Notes: generated from the letters alone by a model not told the origin. Positions 46,374-55,862 are shown, counted from the first letter of the stretch. The stretch is DNA of 64,000 bases from Hyphomicrobium_A sp044507625 (GCA_044507625.1 JBIQJE010000010.1:1-64000), one strand, 5' to 3'. Translations and numbers: made by a program.

Positions 46374-47015
46374 TTGGGTGTCACGGCGCTTGAAGATGCG
46401 GATGACGATGACGTGCGGCGCTCTGCGCGCCGCTGCGTCGTCACGCGTCGCGAGCTGGCGCCCGACGACCTGATCCGCTTCGTCGCCGATCCCTCCGGCA
46501 CCATCGTTCCCGATATCACCCGCAAACTGCCGGGGCGCGGCGTGTGGGTGTCGGGAGAGCGTGCCACGGTCGAGAAAGCCGTTAAAACCAATGCCTTCGC
46601 CAAGGGACTGAAGCGGCAGGTGAACGTGCCGGCGGACTTGCCGGATCGGATCGAATGCCTATTTGTAGACCGTCTCCTCAACGCCCTGTCGCTAGCCAAC
46701 AAAGCGGGCCTCGTCGTTACCGGGGCCGAGAAGGTCGAGAAGCTTCTCGACGGCGGACGGGCCGCGGTGCTTTTGCACGGGGCGGACGGAAGTGCCGAGG
46801 GGCGGCGGAAGCTCAGCGCCAAGTTCGCGGCCATTCAACGGGATAAGGATAAGCCCGCGCCTATTGTTGATTGGCTCACCATCGAACAATTGAGCTTGGC
46901 CATGGGCCGGTCAAATGTGGTACATGCTGGCCTCATACAAGGCGGAGCCACGAAAAGGTTTCTCGGCCAGGCCGAGCGCTTGAGGCGCTATCGGTCTGGC
47001 ATTAGCGCATCCTGA
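46374..47015 (+). CDS. YlxR-L7Ae fusion RNA-binding protein
   Basis: A 213-residue protein that joins an N-terminal YlxR (DUF448) domain (about 15-90: RRCVVTRRELAPDDLIRFV, KLPGRGVWVS) to a C-terminal L7Ae/L30e-like domain (about 100-190: LFVDRLLNALSLANKAGLVVTG seen as LLNALSLANKAGLVVTG). The fusion is normal in alphaproteobacteria, while Firmicutes encode the two parts separately. The start is TTG 46374 with AAAGGAG seven bases upstream. Its place between nusA and infB is diagnostic. It is thought to be a nucleic-acid binding accessory of the operon. Confidence 0.9.
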   Translation: MGVTALEDADDDDVRRSARRCVVTRRELAPDDLIRFVADPSGTIVPDITRKLPGRGVWVSGERATVEKAVKTNAFAKGLKRQVNVPADLPDRIECLFVDRLLNALSLANKAGLVVTGAEKVEKLLDGGRAAVLLHGADGSAEGRRKLSAKFAAIQRDKDKPAPIVDWLTIEQLSLAMGRSNVVHAGLIQGGATKRFLGQAERLRRYRSGISAS

Positions 47016-47053
47016 AGGCAGGGTGCGGATCTTCGGAGTTGAACGAGCACAGC

Positions 47054-49747
47054 ATGACAGAGACCAAGGACACCACCGACAAGACTCTCCGCGGAGGCGC
47101 GCGCAAGCCGTTGTCGCTGCAGCGGACGGTCGAGAGCGGCCATGTCCGGCAGAATTTCAGCCACGGCCGTTCGAAGTCTGTGGTCGTCGAAAAGCGCAAG
47201 ACGCGCAAGCTTGCCGGTCCGGCTGGCGCCGAATCCGAAACCAGCAGCGCCGCGCCCGCAGCGGAGCAGCCCACGCCGCGCCGTCCGGGACGGCCCGAGT
47301 CCGCTGCGGTTGCCGAGCGTTCGCCTGCCCCCGGCCGGGGCCTTTCCGATGAGGAGCGCGATGCCCGTGCGCGCGCTCTCGCCGCTGCACGCCAGCGCGA
47401 TGACATCGAGCGCATCGAAGCGAAGGAGCGTGCCGAGAAGGCCGCTGCTCTCGCCGCTGCCGCACCTCCTCCTCCGCCGCCGGCTCCCGAGCCCGCCGCA
47501 GCAGCGCCGGCACCGGCTGCCCCAGTGAGCGAGCCGCGGCCCGCGCCGTCTGCACGCGCTCCGGAAACGCGCGGTCCGGCTCCGTCGCCGGCGCCGACGC
47601 ACGCGCGCGGTCCGCGCAGCCACGATGGTCCGCCGCGCCAGCGCACGACGTACAATCCTGCGCTGCAGCCGCGTGAAGGCGGACGCCCGCGCGAGATCGA
47701 CATCCCTGTTCCTTCGCGTGCGAAGCCCGAGCCGGAAGCGCCCGTCAAGCGCGCGGTCCGTGCCCCGCAGGTGAGCGATGACGAGGACAACCGTCCCAAG
47801 GGCGGTCCGCGCAAGCCCGGGCCGACCCGCACGCCGACTCCGAAGCCGGATGAGAAGCGCGAGCGCGTCAAGCTAACGATCAACAACGCCTTCGACGAGA
47901 AGCAGCGCGAACGCTCGCTTGCCTCGCTGCGCCGCAAGCGTGAGCGCGAGAAGATGAAGGCGATGGGCATCTCGCAGTCGCGCGAGAAGATCGTCCGCGA
48001 GGTGGTGATCCCGGAAGTGATTACCATTCAGGAGCTCGCCAACCGCATGACCGAGCGCGCCGTCGACGTCATCAAGTACCTGATGAAAGAAGGCGCGATG
48101 CACAAGATCAACGACGTGATCGACGCCGATACGGCCGAGCTCATCGTGCAGGAATTCGGTCATACGCCGCGCCGTGTGTCGGAGGCGGACGTCGAGACCG
48201 GGTTCATCGGCGAGAAGGATGACGAGGGCGAGCTCGCAGGGCGTGCGCCGGTCGTCACGATCATGGGTCACGTCGACCACGGCAAGACGTCGCTGCTCGA
48301 TGCGATCCGACAGGCCAACGTCGTCTCCGGCGAAGCCGGCGGCATCACGCAGCACATCGGCGCCTACCAGGTGACGACGCCGGCGGGCGAAAAGGTCACG
48401 TTCATCGATACCCCGGGCCACGAGGCGTTCACCGCCATGCGTGCGCGCGGCGCCAAGGTGACGGACATCGTCGTGCTCGTTGTCGCGGCCGACGACGGCG
48501 TCATGCCGCAGACGGTCGAGGCCATCAATCACGCGAAGGCCGCGGGCGTGCCGATCATCGTCGCGATCAACAAGATCGATAAGCCGCAGGCCGATCCCAA
48601 CCGCGTTCGCACGGAGCTGCTACAGCACGAGATCGTCGTTGAAAGCATGTCGGGCGAAACGCTCGATGTGCCGGTATCGGCGCTGAAGCGCACGAACCTC
48701 GACAAGCTGCTGGAGTCGATCCATCTGCAGGCGGAAATTCTCGATCTCAAGGCCAATCCGAACCGTTCGGCGGAAGGCATCGTGGTCGAGGCAAAGCTGG
48801 AGCGCGGCCGTGGTCCGGTGGGCACCGTGCTCGTGCAGCGCGGTACGCTGAAGGTCGGCGACATCGTCGTGGCGGGCACCGCCTGGGGCCGCGTGCGTGC
48901 GCTCATCGACGATCGCGGCGCGAACACGACTTCCGCGGGGCCTTCGGTGCCGGTGGAAATCCTCGGCTTCGATTCCGCGCCTGAGGCGGGCGACCAGTTC
49001 GCGGTCGTCGAGAACGAGGGCCGCGCCCGCGAGATCACCGACTACCGCGTGCGCAAGCGTCGCGATGCGCTTGGCTCGGCCGGTTCCTCACGCACCCTCG
49101 AGCAGATGATGCAGCAGCTCAAGGAGGCTGGCCGCAAGGACTTCACGCTGCTCGTCAAGGGCGACGTGCAGGGTTCGGTGGAAGCCATCGCCGGGTCGCT
49201 GCGCAAGCTCTCGACGGACGAGGTCGGGGCGCAGATCGTGCATTCGGGCGTCGGCGGCATCACGGAATCGGACGTTGCTCTCGCCAGCGCGTCGAAGGCC
49301 GTCATCGTCGGCTTCAACGTGCGTGCAAACGCACAGGCGAAGGCGCTTGCCGAGCGCGACGGTATCGAGATCCGCTACTACAACATCATCTACGACCTGA
49401 TCGATGACGTGAAAGCGGCGATGTCGGGCCTCCTGGCGCCGACGATCCGCGAGATCTACCTCGGCAAGGCGGAAATCTTGGAGGTCTTCAACATCACCAA
49501 GACCGGCAAGGTCGCCGGTTGCCGCGTGACGGAAGGCAAGGTCGAGCGCGGTGCCAAGGTGCGCCTGATCCGCGACGACGTCGTCATCCACGAAGGCACG
49601 CTGTCGACCCTGAAGCGCTTCAAGGACGAAGTGAAGGAAGTCCCGGCCGGTCAGGAATGCGGTATGGCATTCGCCAACTACCAGGACATCCGTCCGGGCG
49701 ACAACATCGAGTGCTTCAACGTCGAGACGGTGACGCGCAGCCTCTAA
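47054..49747 (+). CDS. infB: Translation initiation factor IF-2
   Basis: About 897 residues. A long basic, Ala/Pro-rich N-terminal region (about 1-310) precedes the IF2_N domain (near 318-370: VITIQELANRMTERAVDVIKYL region) and the GTPase with G1 GHVDHGKT (405-412), G3 DTPGH and G4 NKID; two beta-barrel domains and the initiator tRNA-binding domain follow. IF-2 places fMet-tRNA on the 30S subunit. ATG 47054 (MTETKD) is the usual opening in Hyphomicrobiales; a TTG at 47039 lies upstream in frame. Neither has a strong ribosome-binding site. Confidence 0.97.
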   Translation: MTETKDTTDKTLRGGARKPLSLQRTVESGHVRQNFSHGRSKSVVVEKRKTRKLAGPAGAESETSSAAPAAEQPTPRRPGRPESAAVAERSPAPGRGLSDEERDARARALAAARQRDDIERIEAKERAEKAAALAAAAPPPPPPAPEPAAAAPAPAAPVSEPRPAPSARAPETRGPAPSPAPTHARGPRSHDGPPRQRTTYNPALQPREGGRPREIDIPVPSRAKPEPEAPVKRAVRAPQVSDDEDNRPKGGPRKPGPTRTPTPKPDEKRERVKLTINNAFDEKQRERSLASLRRKREREKMKAMGISQSREKIVREVVIPEVITIQELANRMTERAVDVIKYLMKEGAMHKINDVIDADTAELIVQEFGHTPRRVSEADVETGFIGEKDDEGELAGRAPVVTIMGHVDHGKTSLLDAIRQANVVSGEAGGITQHIGAYQVTTPAGEKVTFIDTPGHEAFTAMRARGAKVTDIVVLVVAADDGVMPQTVEAINHAKAAGVPIIVAINKIDKPQADPNRVRTELLQHEIVVESMSGETLDVPVSALKRTNLDKLLESIHLQAEILDLKANPNRSAEGIVVEAKLERGRGPVGTVLVQRGTLKVGDIVVAGTAWGRVRALIDDRGANTTSAGPSVPVEILGFDSAPEAGDQFAVVENEGRAREITDYRVRKRRDALGSAGSSRTLEQMMQQLKEAGRKDFTLLVKGDVQGSVEAIAGSLRKLSTDEVGAQIVHSGVGGITESDVALASASKAVIVGFNVRANAQAKALAERDGIEIRYYNIIYDLIDDVKAAMSGLLAPTIREIYLGKAEILEVFNITKTGKVAGCRVTEGKVERGAKVRLIRDDVVIHEGTLSTLKRFKDEVKEVPAGQECGMAFANYQDIRPGDNIECFNVETVTRSL

Positions 49748-49762
49748 CCGCTCGCGGGCGAT

Positions 49763-49790
49763 GGGCCGTTCGCCACATGGCGAACGGCGC
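49763..49790 (+). other. Stable RNA hairpin between infB and rbfA
   Basis: CCGTTCGCC (49766-49774), loop ACAT, GGCGAACGG (49779-49787), a perfect nine-pair stem that can extend with GGG/GCGCCC on its flanks. No T-tract follows, so it is not a classic terminator. It may be an mRNA processing or stability element between the two operon genes. Confidence 0.5.
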
Positions 49791-49909
49791 CCTTCGCAGA
49801 TCCGGGCTCGCCGCGGGGCACTTGCTCCCTCGGCCGCCGAGGCTGGGCTATTTTACGAATCGATGCCATGAGGCGGTCCGATCCCGCTCTGGCAGATGGA
49901 TAGAATTCC

Positions 49910-50311
49910 GTGACGAGATCAAAGAAATCGGGAGGCTCTGCGCCTCCAACACAGCGCCAGCTCCGCGTCGGCGAGCTGATCCGCCACAAGCTTGCCGAGA
50001 TGCTCTCGCGCAGCGAGGTGCATGACGACATCATCGCTGCACACGTCGTCACCATTCCCGAAGTGCGGCTGTCGCCGGACCTGAAGCTTGCGACCGTCTA
50101 CGTGGTGACGCTCGGAGACACCGGCACCGAGGCGGTGATCGAAGCGCTCAACCGCAACAAGAAATATATCCGCGGGGAAGTCGCCAGGACCGTGAACCTG
50201 AAGTTCGCGCCCGATCTGCGCTTCCGCCGCGATGAGACCTTCGACGAGGCGAGCCGCATCGATGCGCTGCTCGCGAGCCCGAAGGTTCGCCAGGACATCG
50301 ACAAGGACTGA
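49910..50311 (+). CDS. rbfA: 30S ribosome-binding factor RbfA
   Basis: A 133-residue single KH-like domain protein: RVGELIRHKLAEMLSR, VRLSPDLKLATVYVV, EVARTVNLKFAPDLRFRRDE as split blocks, and EASRIDALL. RbfA helps process 16S rRNA and is important for cold growth. GTG 49910 is the start that gives the usual N-terminus. It follows infB after 162 bp and precedes truB by 8 bp. Confidence 0.95.
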   Translation: MTRSKKSGGSAPPTQRQLRVGELIRHKLAEMLSRSEVHDDIIAAHVVTIPEVRLSPDLKLATVYVVTLGDTGTEAVIEALNRNKKYIRGEVARTVNLKFAPDLRFRRDETFDEASRIDALLASPKVRQDIDKD

Positions 50312-50319
50312 TCGCGCCC

Positions 50320-51231
50320 ATGGCCCGACGCAAAAAAGGCAACCCGGTGCATGGCTGGGTGGTTCTCGATAAGCCCATCGGCATGACCTCGACACAGGCG
50401 GTCGGCGCGGTGCGAAGACTGTTCGGCGCGCAGAAGGCAGGGCACGCCGGCACCCTCGATCCGCTGGCGACGGGCATCCTGCCGATCGCGCTCGGAGAGG
50501 CGACGAAGACAGTGCCGTTTGCGGTCGATGGGGAAAAATCCTATCGCTTCACGGTACGCTTCGGCGTCGAGACGGATACGGACGATGCGGAAGGCAAGGT
50601 CGTGCGCACTTGCGATGTGCTGCCGACCGCCGAAGACATCGAGGATGTCCTCGAAGACTTCATGGGCGAGATCAGCCAGGTGCCGCCGGCGTTCTCGGCC
50701 ATCAAAATCGACGGCAACCGCGCCTATGACCTTGCGCGCAGCGGCGAGGAGGTGGTTCTGGAGCCGCGCACGGTGCTCATCGAGGAGCTGCGTCTCATCG
50801 ATATGCCGGATGCCGCCACCGCGGTTCTGGAGGCCGATTGCGGCAAGGGGACCTATGTGCGCGCGCTCGCCCGTGACATCGGGCGCGAGCTCGGCAGCGC
50901 GGGGCATGTCATCGCTCTGCGGCGCACCCGGGTCGGGCCGTTCTACGAGGATGCCTCCGTGCCGCTCGCCGTGCTCTCCGAGGCCGCCGAAGCGGGCGAC
51001 ATCGACCGCTATCTGCGGCCCGTGGAGGCGGCGCTGGACGATATTCCGGCTCTGAGCGTCGGCCCGAACGATGCTGCGAGCCTGTCCCGCGGGCAGGCGG
51101 TGCTGGTCCGTGGCCGGGATGCGCCGGTTCTCAGCGGTGCGGCATGGGTGCACTTCAAGGGCCGCATTCTCGCTCTGGGCGAGCTGGAAAAGGGGGCTTT
51201 CCGGCCGACGCGGGTGTTCAATTTCGGCTGA
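50320..51231 (+). CDS. truB: tRNA pseudouridine-55 synthase TruB
   Basis: A 303-residue pseudouridine synthase. The catalytic Asp47 lies in HAGTLDPLATG, and WVVLDKPIGMTSTQA near the start and SYRFTVRFGVETDTDDAEG are TruB marks. The enzyme modifies U55 of the tRNA T-loop. ATG 50320 lies 8 bp after rbfA. It closes the operon; rpsO follows after 199 bp with its own leader. Confidence 0.97.
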   Translation: MARRKKGNPVHGWVVLDKPIGMTSTQAVGAVRRLFGAQKAGHAGTLDPLATGILPIALGEATKTVPFAVDGEKSYRFTVRFGVETDTDDAEGKVVRTCDVLPTAEDIEDVLEDFMGEISQVPPAFSAIKIDGNRAYDLARSGEEVVLEPRTVLIEELRLIDMPDAATAVLEADCGKGTYVRALARDIGRELGSAGHVIALRRTRVGPFYEDASVPLAVLSEAAEAGDIDRYLRPVEAALDDIPALSVGPNDAASLSRGQAVLVRGRDAPVLSGAAWVHFKGRILALGELEKGAFRPTRVFNFG

Positions 51232-51430
51232 CCGTCCGATTCCCGGCACGCCCATGCAACCTTCGGTTAACGACAGAAGCGTCTTTTCGCGGCCGATTTG
51301 TGCTCGCCGGGCTGGCCTGCTCGTGTATAAGACGGCCACCGATTGCGACCCTGCTGGACGACATCCCGGCTGTGGCCGCATCCCGAGGGTTGGGCCCTCA
51401 TTTTCCACCTTCATCAAGAAAGGATGCCCG

Positions 51431-51700
51431 ATGTCGATTACGCCAGAGCGCAAGAGCGCGCTCATCAAAGAGAATGCCACGAAGGCCAACGATACCGGTT
51501 CGCCCGAGGTGCAGATCGCGATCCTCACTGAGCGCATCAACCATCTCACCGAGCACTTCAAGCTGCACAAGAAAGACAACCACTCGCGTCGCGGCCTTCT
51601 GAAGATGGTCGGCCAGCGCCGTCAGCTCCTCGATTACGTGAAGCGCAAGAATCAGCAGCGCTATCAGAACATCATCGAGAAGCTCGGCATCCGCCGCTGA
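51431..51700 (+). CDS. rpsO: 30S ribosomal protein S15
   Basis: An 89-residue protein of exactly the family length: LTERINHLTEHFKLHKKDNH, RRGLLKMVGQRRQLLDYVK and a basic C-terminus ending KLGIRR. It binds the central domain of 16S rRNA. ATG 51431 follows AAGAAAGGATGCCCG (AAAGGA ribosome-binding site). The larger open frame upstream to 51071 is a shadow inside truB. A structured hairpin lies between rpsO and pnp. Confidence 0.98.
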   Translation: MSITPERKSALIKENATKANDTGSPEVQIAILTERINHLTEHFKLHKKDNHSRRGLLKMVGQRRQLLDYVKRKNQQRYQNIIEKLGIRR

Positions 51701-51747
51701 GGAGACTTGCGGATGGCCGCTGTCCCCTAACTCCGGTCATCCGCTGC

Positions 51748-51806
51748 ATCCCTGGACCCGCCGCTCCGAATGGAGCGCGCACACGGTTCCAGGGATTTGT
51801 TTTATT
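51748..51806 (+). terminator. Two-level hairpin between rpsO and pnp
   Basis: Outer stem ATCCCTGGA (51748-51756) with TCCAGGGAT (51788-51796); inner stem CGCTCC (51762-51767) with GGAGCG (51772-51777) and loop GAAT. TTGTTTTATT follows. It can act as the rpsO terminator. In enterobacteria the rpsO-pnp gap also forms a hairpin cut by RNase III and used for pnp autocontrol; a similar role here is inferred. Confidence 0.7.
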
Positions 51807-51815
51807 GCACCTTCG

Positions 51816-51843
51816 TTCGGAAAACCGGTTGCCGCTTTTCCGG
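51816..51843. repeat. Intergenic repeat element, copy 2
   Basis: Begins TTCGGAAAACCGG and ends CTTTTCCGG; 24 of 28 bases equal copy 1 at 34151-34178. The ends form an inverted repeat CGGAAAA/TTTTCCG. It lies in the pnp leader just after the rpsO hairpin, with GGTGCTCTTA following. Confidence 0.55.
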
Positions 51844-51953
51844 CGGGTGCTCTTAGGAGGCTTTGAGCCTCTCACCCCGGCAGGGCCGGGGGCAGCGCTG
51901 TCGGCAATCCGGTCGGCCGCGCAACGTTACGAGACGAAAGAAAGACAACCATC

Positions 51954-54164
51954 ATGTTTGATATCCATCGTGTGGAAATTGACTGGGGCGGACGCAAGCT
52001 GACGCTCGAGACCGGGCGCATGGCGCGCCAGGCCGACGCTGCGGTCTATGCCCAGTACGGCGAGACCAGCGTGCTCGCCACCGTCGTCGCCGCGAAATCC
52101 CCCAAGCCCGGCATCGACTTTTTCCCGCTCACCGTGAACTACCAGGAGAAGACCTACGCTGCGGGCAAGATCCCCGGCGGCTTCTTCAAGCGTGAAGGCC
52201 GTCCCTCCGAAAAGGAGACGCTCACGTCGCGCCTCATCGACCGGCCGATCCGTCCCCTCTTCGTCGAGGGCTTCAAGAACGAGACGCAGGTCGTCGTCAC
52301 CGTGCTGTCGCACGACATGGAAAATGATCCCGACATCCTGGCGCTGGTTGCCGCTTCCGCAGCGCTGACGCTTTCGGGCGTGCCGTTCCTCGGCCCCATC
52401 GGCGCAGCGCGCGTCGGTCTCATCGGCGGCGAGTTCGTGCTCAACCCGATGATCGACGAGATGGCCGAGACGTCGCTCGACCTCGTCGTCGCCGGCACGC
52501 AGGACGCGGTGATGATGGTCGAGTCGGAGGCCAAGGAGCTTCCCGAGACGCAGATGCTGGAAGCGGTGATGTTCGGTCACCGTCACTTCCAGCCCGTCAT
52601 CCAGGCGATCATCAAGCTCGCCGAAAAGGCGGCCAAGGAGCCGTGGGACATCCAGCTTCCAGACGCCAGCAAGTATACCGCCAAGGTGCGCGAGCTTGCC
52701 GAGGCCGACCTGCGCGCCGCCTTCTCCACGAAGGAGAAGCAGAAGCGCTACGAGTTGAAGGATCTCGCCAAGGCGAAGGTCAAGGCGGGCATCGAGCTTC
52801 CCGATGATCCCAGCGAGCACGTGCTCCTCTCCGATACCTTCAAGGCGCTCGAGAGCGAGATCGTACGCGGCGACATCGTCAAGACCGGCCGCCGTATCGA
52901 TGGCCGCGATCTGAAGACGGTGCGCCCCATCGTTTCGGATGTGCATGTTCTGCCGCGGACGCATGGCTCGGCGCTGTTCACGCGCGGCGAGACACAGGCA
53001 CTCGTCGTTGCAACGCTCGGCACCGGCGAGGACGAACAGTTCGTCGATGCGCTGGAGGGCACGCGCAAAGAGCGCTTCATGCTGCACTACAACTTCCCGC
53101 CCTACTCGGTGGGTGAGACGGGCCGCATGGGCTCGCCGGGCCGCCGCGAGATCGGTCACGGCAAGCTCGCCTGGCGCGCTCTGCATCCGATCATGCCGAG
53201 CCAGGAGGAGTTCCCCTACACGATCCGTCTCGTTTCGGAGATCACCGAATCGAACGGTTCTTCGTCGATGGCGACGGTGTGCGGCGGCTCGCTCGCCCTC
53301 ATGGACGCCGGCGTGCCGCTGAAGTCGCCGGTGGCGGGCATCGCCATGGGGCTCATCAAGGAAGGCGACGACTTCGCCGTGCTGTCGGACATCCTCGGCG
53401 ACGAGGATCATCTCGGCGACATGGACTTCAAGGTGGCCGGAACAGAGAATGGTGTCACCTCGCTGCAGATGGACATCAAGATCACGGGCATCACCGAAGA
53501 GATCATGCGGGTTGCGCTCGATCAGGCGCGCGAAGGCCGCATGCACATCCTCGGCGAGATGGCGAAAGCGCTCGGCACGGCTCGCACCGAGCTGGGTGAG
53601 CACGCCCCGCGCATCGAGACCATCAAGATCCCGACCGACAAGATCCGCGAAGTGATCGGCTCGGGCGGCTCCGTCATCCGCGAGATCGTTGCGGAGAGTG
53701 GTGCGAAGATCGACATCGACGACGACGGTACCGTGAAGGTCGCCGCCGCGAAGCGCGAGTCGATCGAAGCCGCCTTGAAGCGCATCAAGGAGATCGCCTC
53801 GGAGCCGGAAGTCGGCACGATCTACAAGGGTAAGGTCGTCAAGATCATGGACTTCGGTGCCTTTGTGAACTTCTTCGGGGCGAAGGACGGCCTCGTTCAC
53901 ATCTCGCAGCTGGCGCCGGGGCGTCCGGCAACGGTTGGCGAAGTGGTGAAGGAAGGCCAGGAAGTCTACGTGAAGCTTCTCGGCTTCGACGAGCGTGGCA
54001 AGACGCGCCTCTCCATGAAGATCATCGACCAGACGACGGGCCAGGAGATTCCGCGCGCCGAAGGCGAGGAGCCGGAGCAGGAGTTCTCGGCATCGCGTCC
54101 GCCGCGCCGTGACCGCGAAGGCGGTGGCGGACGCCCTCCGCGCCGCAACCGCGACGCTGGCTGA
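51954..54164 (+). CDS. pnp: Polynucleotide phosphorylase
   Basis: A 736-residue 3'-5' exoribonuclease. Two RNase PH domains (about 10-230 and 320-550) flank a helical domain. The second carries GRREIGHGKLA, SNGSSSMATVCGGSLALMDAGVP in part, and GDEDHLGDMDFKVAGT with catalytic acidic residues. A KH domain (GSGGSVIREI near 568) and an S1 domain (IYKGKVVKIMDFGAFVNF near 625) follow, then an Arg/Pro/Gly tail. It degrades RNA and can add tails. ATG 51954. Confidence 0.98.
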   Translation: MFDIHRVEIDWGGRKLTLETGRMARQADAAVYAQYGETSVLATVVAAKSPKPGIDFFPLTVNYQEKTYAAGKIPGGFFKREGRPSEKETLTSRLIDRPIRPLFVEGFKNETQVVVTVLSHDMENDPDILALVAASAALTLSGVPFLGPIGAARVGLIGGEFVLNPMIDEMAETSLDLVVAGTQDAVMMVESEAKELPETQMLEAVMFGHRHFQPVIQAIIKLAEKAAKEPWDIQLPDASKYTAKVRELAEADLRAAFSTKEKQKRYELKDLAKAKVKAGIELPDDPSEHVLLSDTFKALESEIVRGDIVKTGRRIDGRDLKTVRPIVSDVHVLPRTHGSALFTRGETQALVVATLGTGEDEQFVDALEGTRKERFMLHYNFPPYSVGETGRMGSPGRREIGHGKLAWRALHPIMPSQEEFPYTIRLVSEITESNGSSSMATVCGGSLALMDAGVPLKSPVAGIAMGLIKEGDDFAVLSDILGDEDHLGDMDFKVAGTENGVTSLQMDIKITGITEEIMRVALDQAREGRMHILGEMAKALGTARTELGEHAPRIETIKIPTDKIREVIGSGGSVIREIVAESGAKIDIDDDGTVKVAAAKRESIEAALKRIKEIASEPEVGTIYKGKVVKIMDFGAFVNFFGAKDGLVHISQLAPGRPATVGEVVKEGQEVYVKLLGFDERGKTRLSMKIIDQTTGQEIPRAEGEEPEQEFSASRPPRRDREGGGGRPPRRNRDAG

Positions 54165-54185
54165 TATTCCCGCATCACGAATAGA

Positions 54186-54215
54186 AAGCCGCCGGAGAGA
54201 TCCGGCGGCTTTTTT
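54186..54215 (+). terminator. Rho-independent terminator after pnp
   Basis: AAGCCGCCGGA (54186-54196), loop GAGA, TCCGGCGGCTT (54201-54211), then further T residues to 54215. It is an eleven-pair perfect stem beginning 22 bp after the pnp stop, and marks the end of the long plus-strand block. Confidence 0.95.
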
Positions 54216-54383
54216 GTTTGGCTGAGGGTGACGCAAAGCGCGGCGGCGCGGGTGTCGCGGACGCAAAACGCAGCAGCGACGACGCCAGGCGGCTTTACCT
54301 GCAACTTACGCCCTGGCTGAGCGCGTGTGCGCCGGAGTATAGCCGAGACCGCGGGGCGTCTGCGTCCGCCCAGGCGGTTGCCG

Positions 54384-55079
54384 TCAGTGGTCGCCCTGGA
54401 TCAGCTCGAACGATTTCAAATGGTGCGATTGCGTGAGCCCTTCGACGAGCGCCCGTGGTGGCGCATCGCGGCTCTGTCCCGACCAGCGCACCTCGAACGT
54501 CAGCAGGCGCGCTCCGCTCCTCAGCTCCCGTTGCCGGATGAAGCGGTGGTCGTATTGGTCGAGTACGGCGGGCATGTCGCCCATCGCGGACGCGCCGGGA
54601 GATGTCTCAACGGTCACCCTCGCGCGCTGGATACGGCTGAGCCGCAGGTCTACGGCCTTCAAGACCCAAAGCGTTATCATTACGAGGGCCGTCGCGGCGC
54701 ATCCCAGGATCAGCTGGCCGCCGCCCATGCAGAGGCCGATCACGGTCACGACCCATAGCGTGGCGGCGGTGGTCACGCCTTTAATGCTTGCGCCGTAGCG
54801 CAAGATGGCGCCGCCGCCGATGAAGCCGACGCCGGTCAGGATGCCGAGTGGGAGGCGCATCAAATCCATGACGGCAAACGAGGAAGGCGTCTTGCCGTCG
54901 ACCGGCAACAGGATGTTGGTCTGGATCATGGCGACGGCGGCGGCGAGACCGACAAGCATTGTCGTTCTCAGTCCTGCAGGGTGTCCCCGCATCTCGCGAT
55001 CGAGGCCGATCAAACCGCATGCCAGGAATGTCAGCAGGAGACGCAGACCGATGTCGAGGTATGTCGGATATAGAGGCAT
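54384..55079 (-). CDS. MgtC/SapB family membrane protein
   Basis: A 231-residue protein with about four or five N-terminal helices (about 8-145) and a cytoplasmic C-terminal tail. Family signatures: GLIGLDREMRGHPAGLRTTMLV and GVGFIGGGAILRYG, then VKGVTTAATLW as IKGVTTAATLWV. MgtC proteins aid growth in low magnesium and intracellular survival and inhibit F-type ATPase in some bacteria. No magnesium riboswitch was recognised upstream. ATG at 55079; it is convergent with pnp. Confidence 0.92.
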   Translation of the reverse strand: MPLYPTYLDIGLRLLLTFLACGLIGLDREMRGHPAGLRTTMLVGLAAAVAMIQTNILLPVDGKTPSSFAVMDLMRLPLGILTGVGFIGGGAILRYGASIKGVTTAATLWVVTVIGLCMGGGQLILGCAATALVMITLWVLKAVDLRLSRIQRARVTVETSPGASAMGDMPAVLDQYDHRFIRQRELRSGARLLTFEVRWSGQSRDAPPRALVEGLTQSHHLKSFELIQGDH

Positions 55080-55415
55080 CTGAGACGGCTCAAGGACTCC
55101 CGTGCGCTTCTCGGCGTGCCCAATTCCGTGCTGGCTCGTTCGTTCCGCTGATCAGCTCCGCGCTCGTCTCGCTTAATGCCCGTAGCTGCGATTTGAGGAG
55201 ATCATAGCAGGACGCAAATATAAATCGCGTTAATCCGTAATACTTCTAGGCTCTTAGGAGCGCAGGGCGGGCTGTTGCTTAGGTTGCCGCCGACGACCGG
55301 TGCTTGCAAGGCTCGGCGGCGCAGGTGCAACTCGCGTGCAGGGCGATGGCGCGGCTGCGGCGGGAAGACCTTACCGCATCGGGGCAGCGAATGTCTTCCA
55401 TCGGGCGCGTGTCCG
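55080..55415. other. Intergenic region upstream of the mgtC-type gene
   Basis: 336 bp holding the MgtC promoter (read leftward) and the 3' flank of the SnoaL-like gene. The middle part around 55200-55260 is noticeably AT-rich (ATAAATCGCGTTAATCC and nearby). No hairpin, repeat or gene stood out. Confidence 0.4.
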
Positions 55416-55862
55416 TTATTCGACGAGCAGCGAACTCTCGATCGGCGATACGCTCGAAACCATGCGCCAGAAGGTGATCATGCGCGCTGCATCATGGAAC
55501 TCTTCCAAGCGCGCGATCTTGTTGTCGCGATACGTCACGAGCTGCCGATAGGATCCGACGAGCGTATGGGACGTCATCCGGTGGCGGATGAAGCATTCGA
55601 CAGTCGCGCGCGCCACACCGTCCCTGAAGCGGAAATAGTCAGTGACGGAAATGCCCTCGGCGACTTTGTTGATCTCGAGCAGCATCTCGCGCAGCGCCTG
55701 GCGCCCGTTGATCTGGAGCGGACCGCCGTCGGCTCCGCCGGTATTGCAAACGTAGGTGAGATCCTCGACGTAGAAGCTCAGCGAGCCATCGATGTCGCCG
55801 CAACTCCAAGCGGCGTGCGCGCTATCAAGTATTTCCCGTGCCTCGTATTCGTTCAGCTCCAT
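55416..55862 (-). CDS. SnoaL/NTF2-like protein
   Basis: A 148-residue single cone-shaped NTF2-like domain: ILDSAHAAWSCGDIDGSLSFYVEDLTYV in pieces, INGRQALREML, and RQLVTYRDNKIARLEEFHDA near the end. Members range from polyketide cyclases to limonene-epoxide hydrolases and binding proteins, so function is open. ATG 55862 has GGGGCAGTGGA just upstream. It stands alone between two long non-coding stretches of lower GC, so it could be a recent gain, but no mobile element is seen. Confidence 0.8.
   Translation of the reverse strand: MELNEYEAREILDSAHAAWSCGDIDGSLSFYVEDLTYVCNTGGADGGPLQINGRQALREMLLEINKVAEGISVTDYFRFRDGVARATVECFIRHRMTSHTLVGSYRQLVTYRDNKIARLEEFHDAARMITFWRMVSSVSPIESSLLVE

Noticed and set aside
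51927..54266. A 779-codon open frame on the minus strand opposite pnp
   Set aside because: It is the antisense shadow of a high-GC gene. It has repetitive His/Arg/Leu/Asp composition and no recognisable domain, and pnp is certain.
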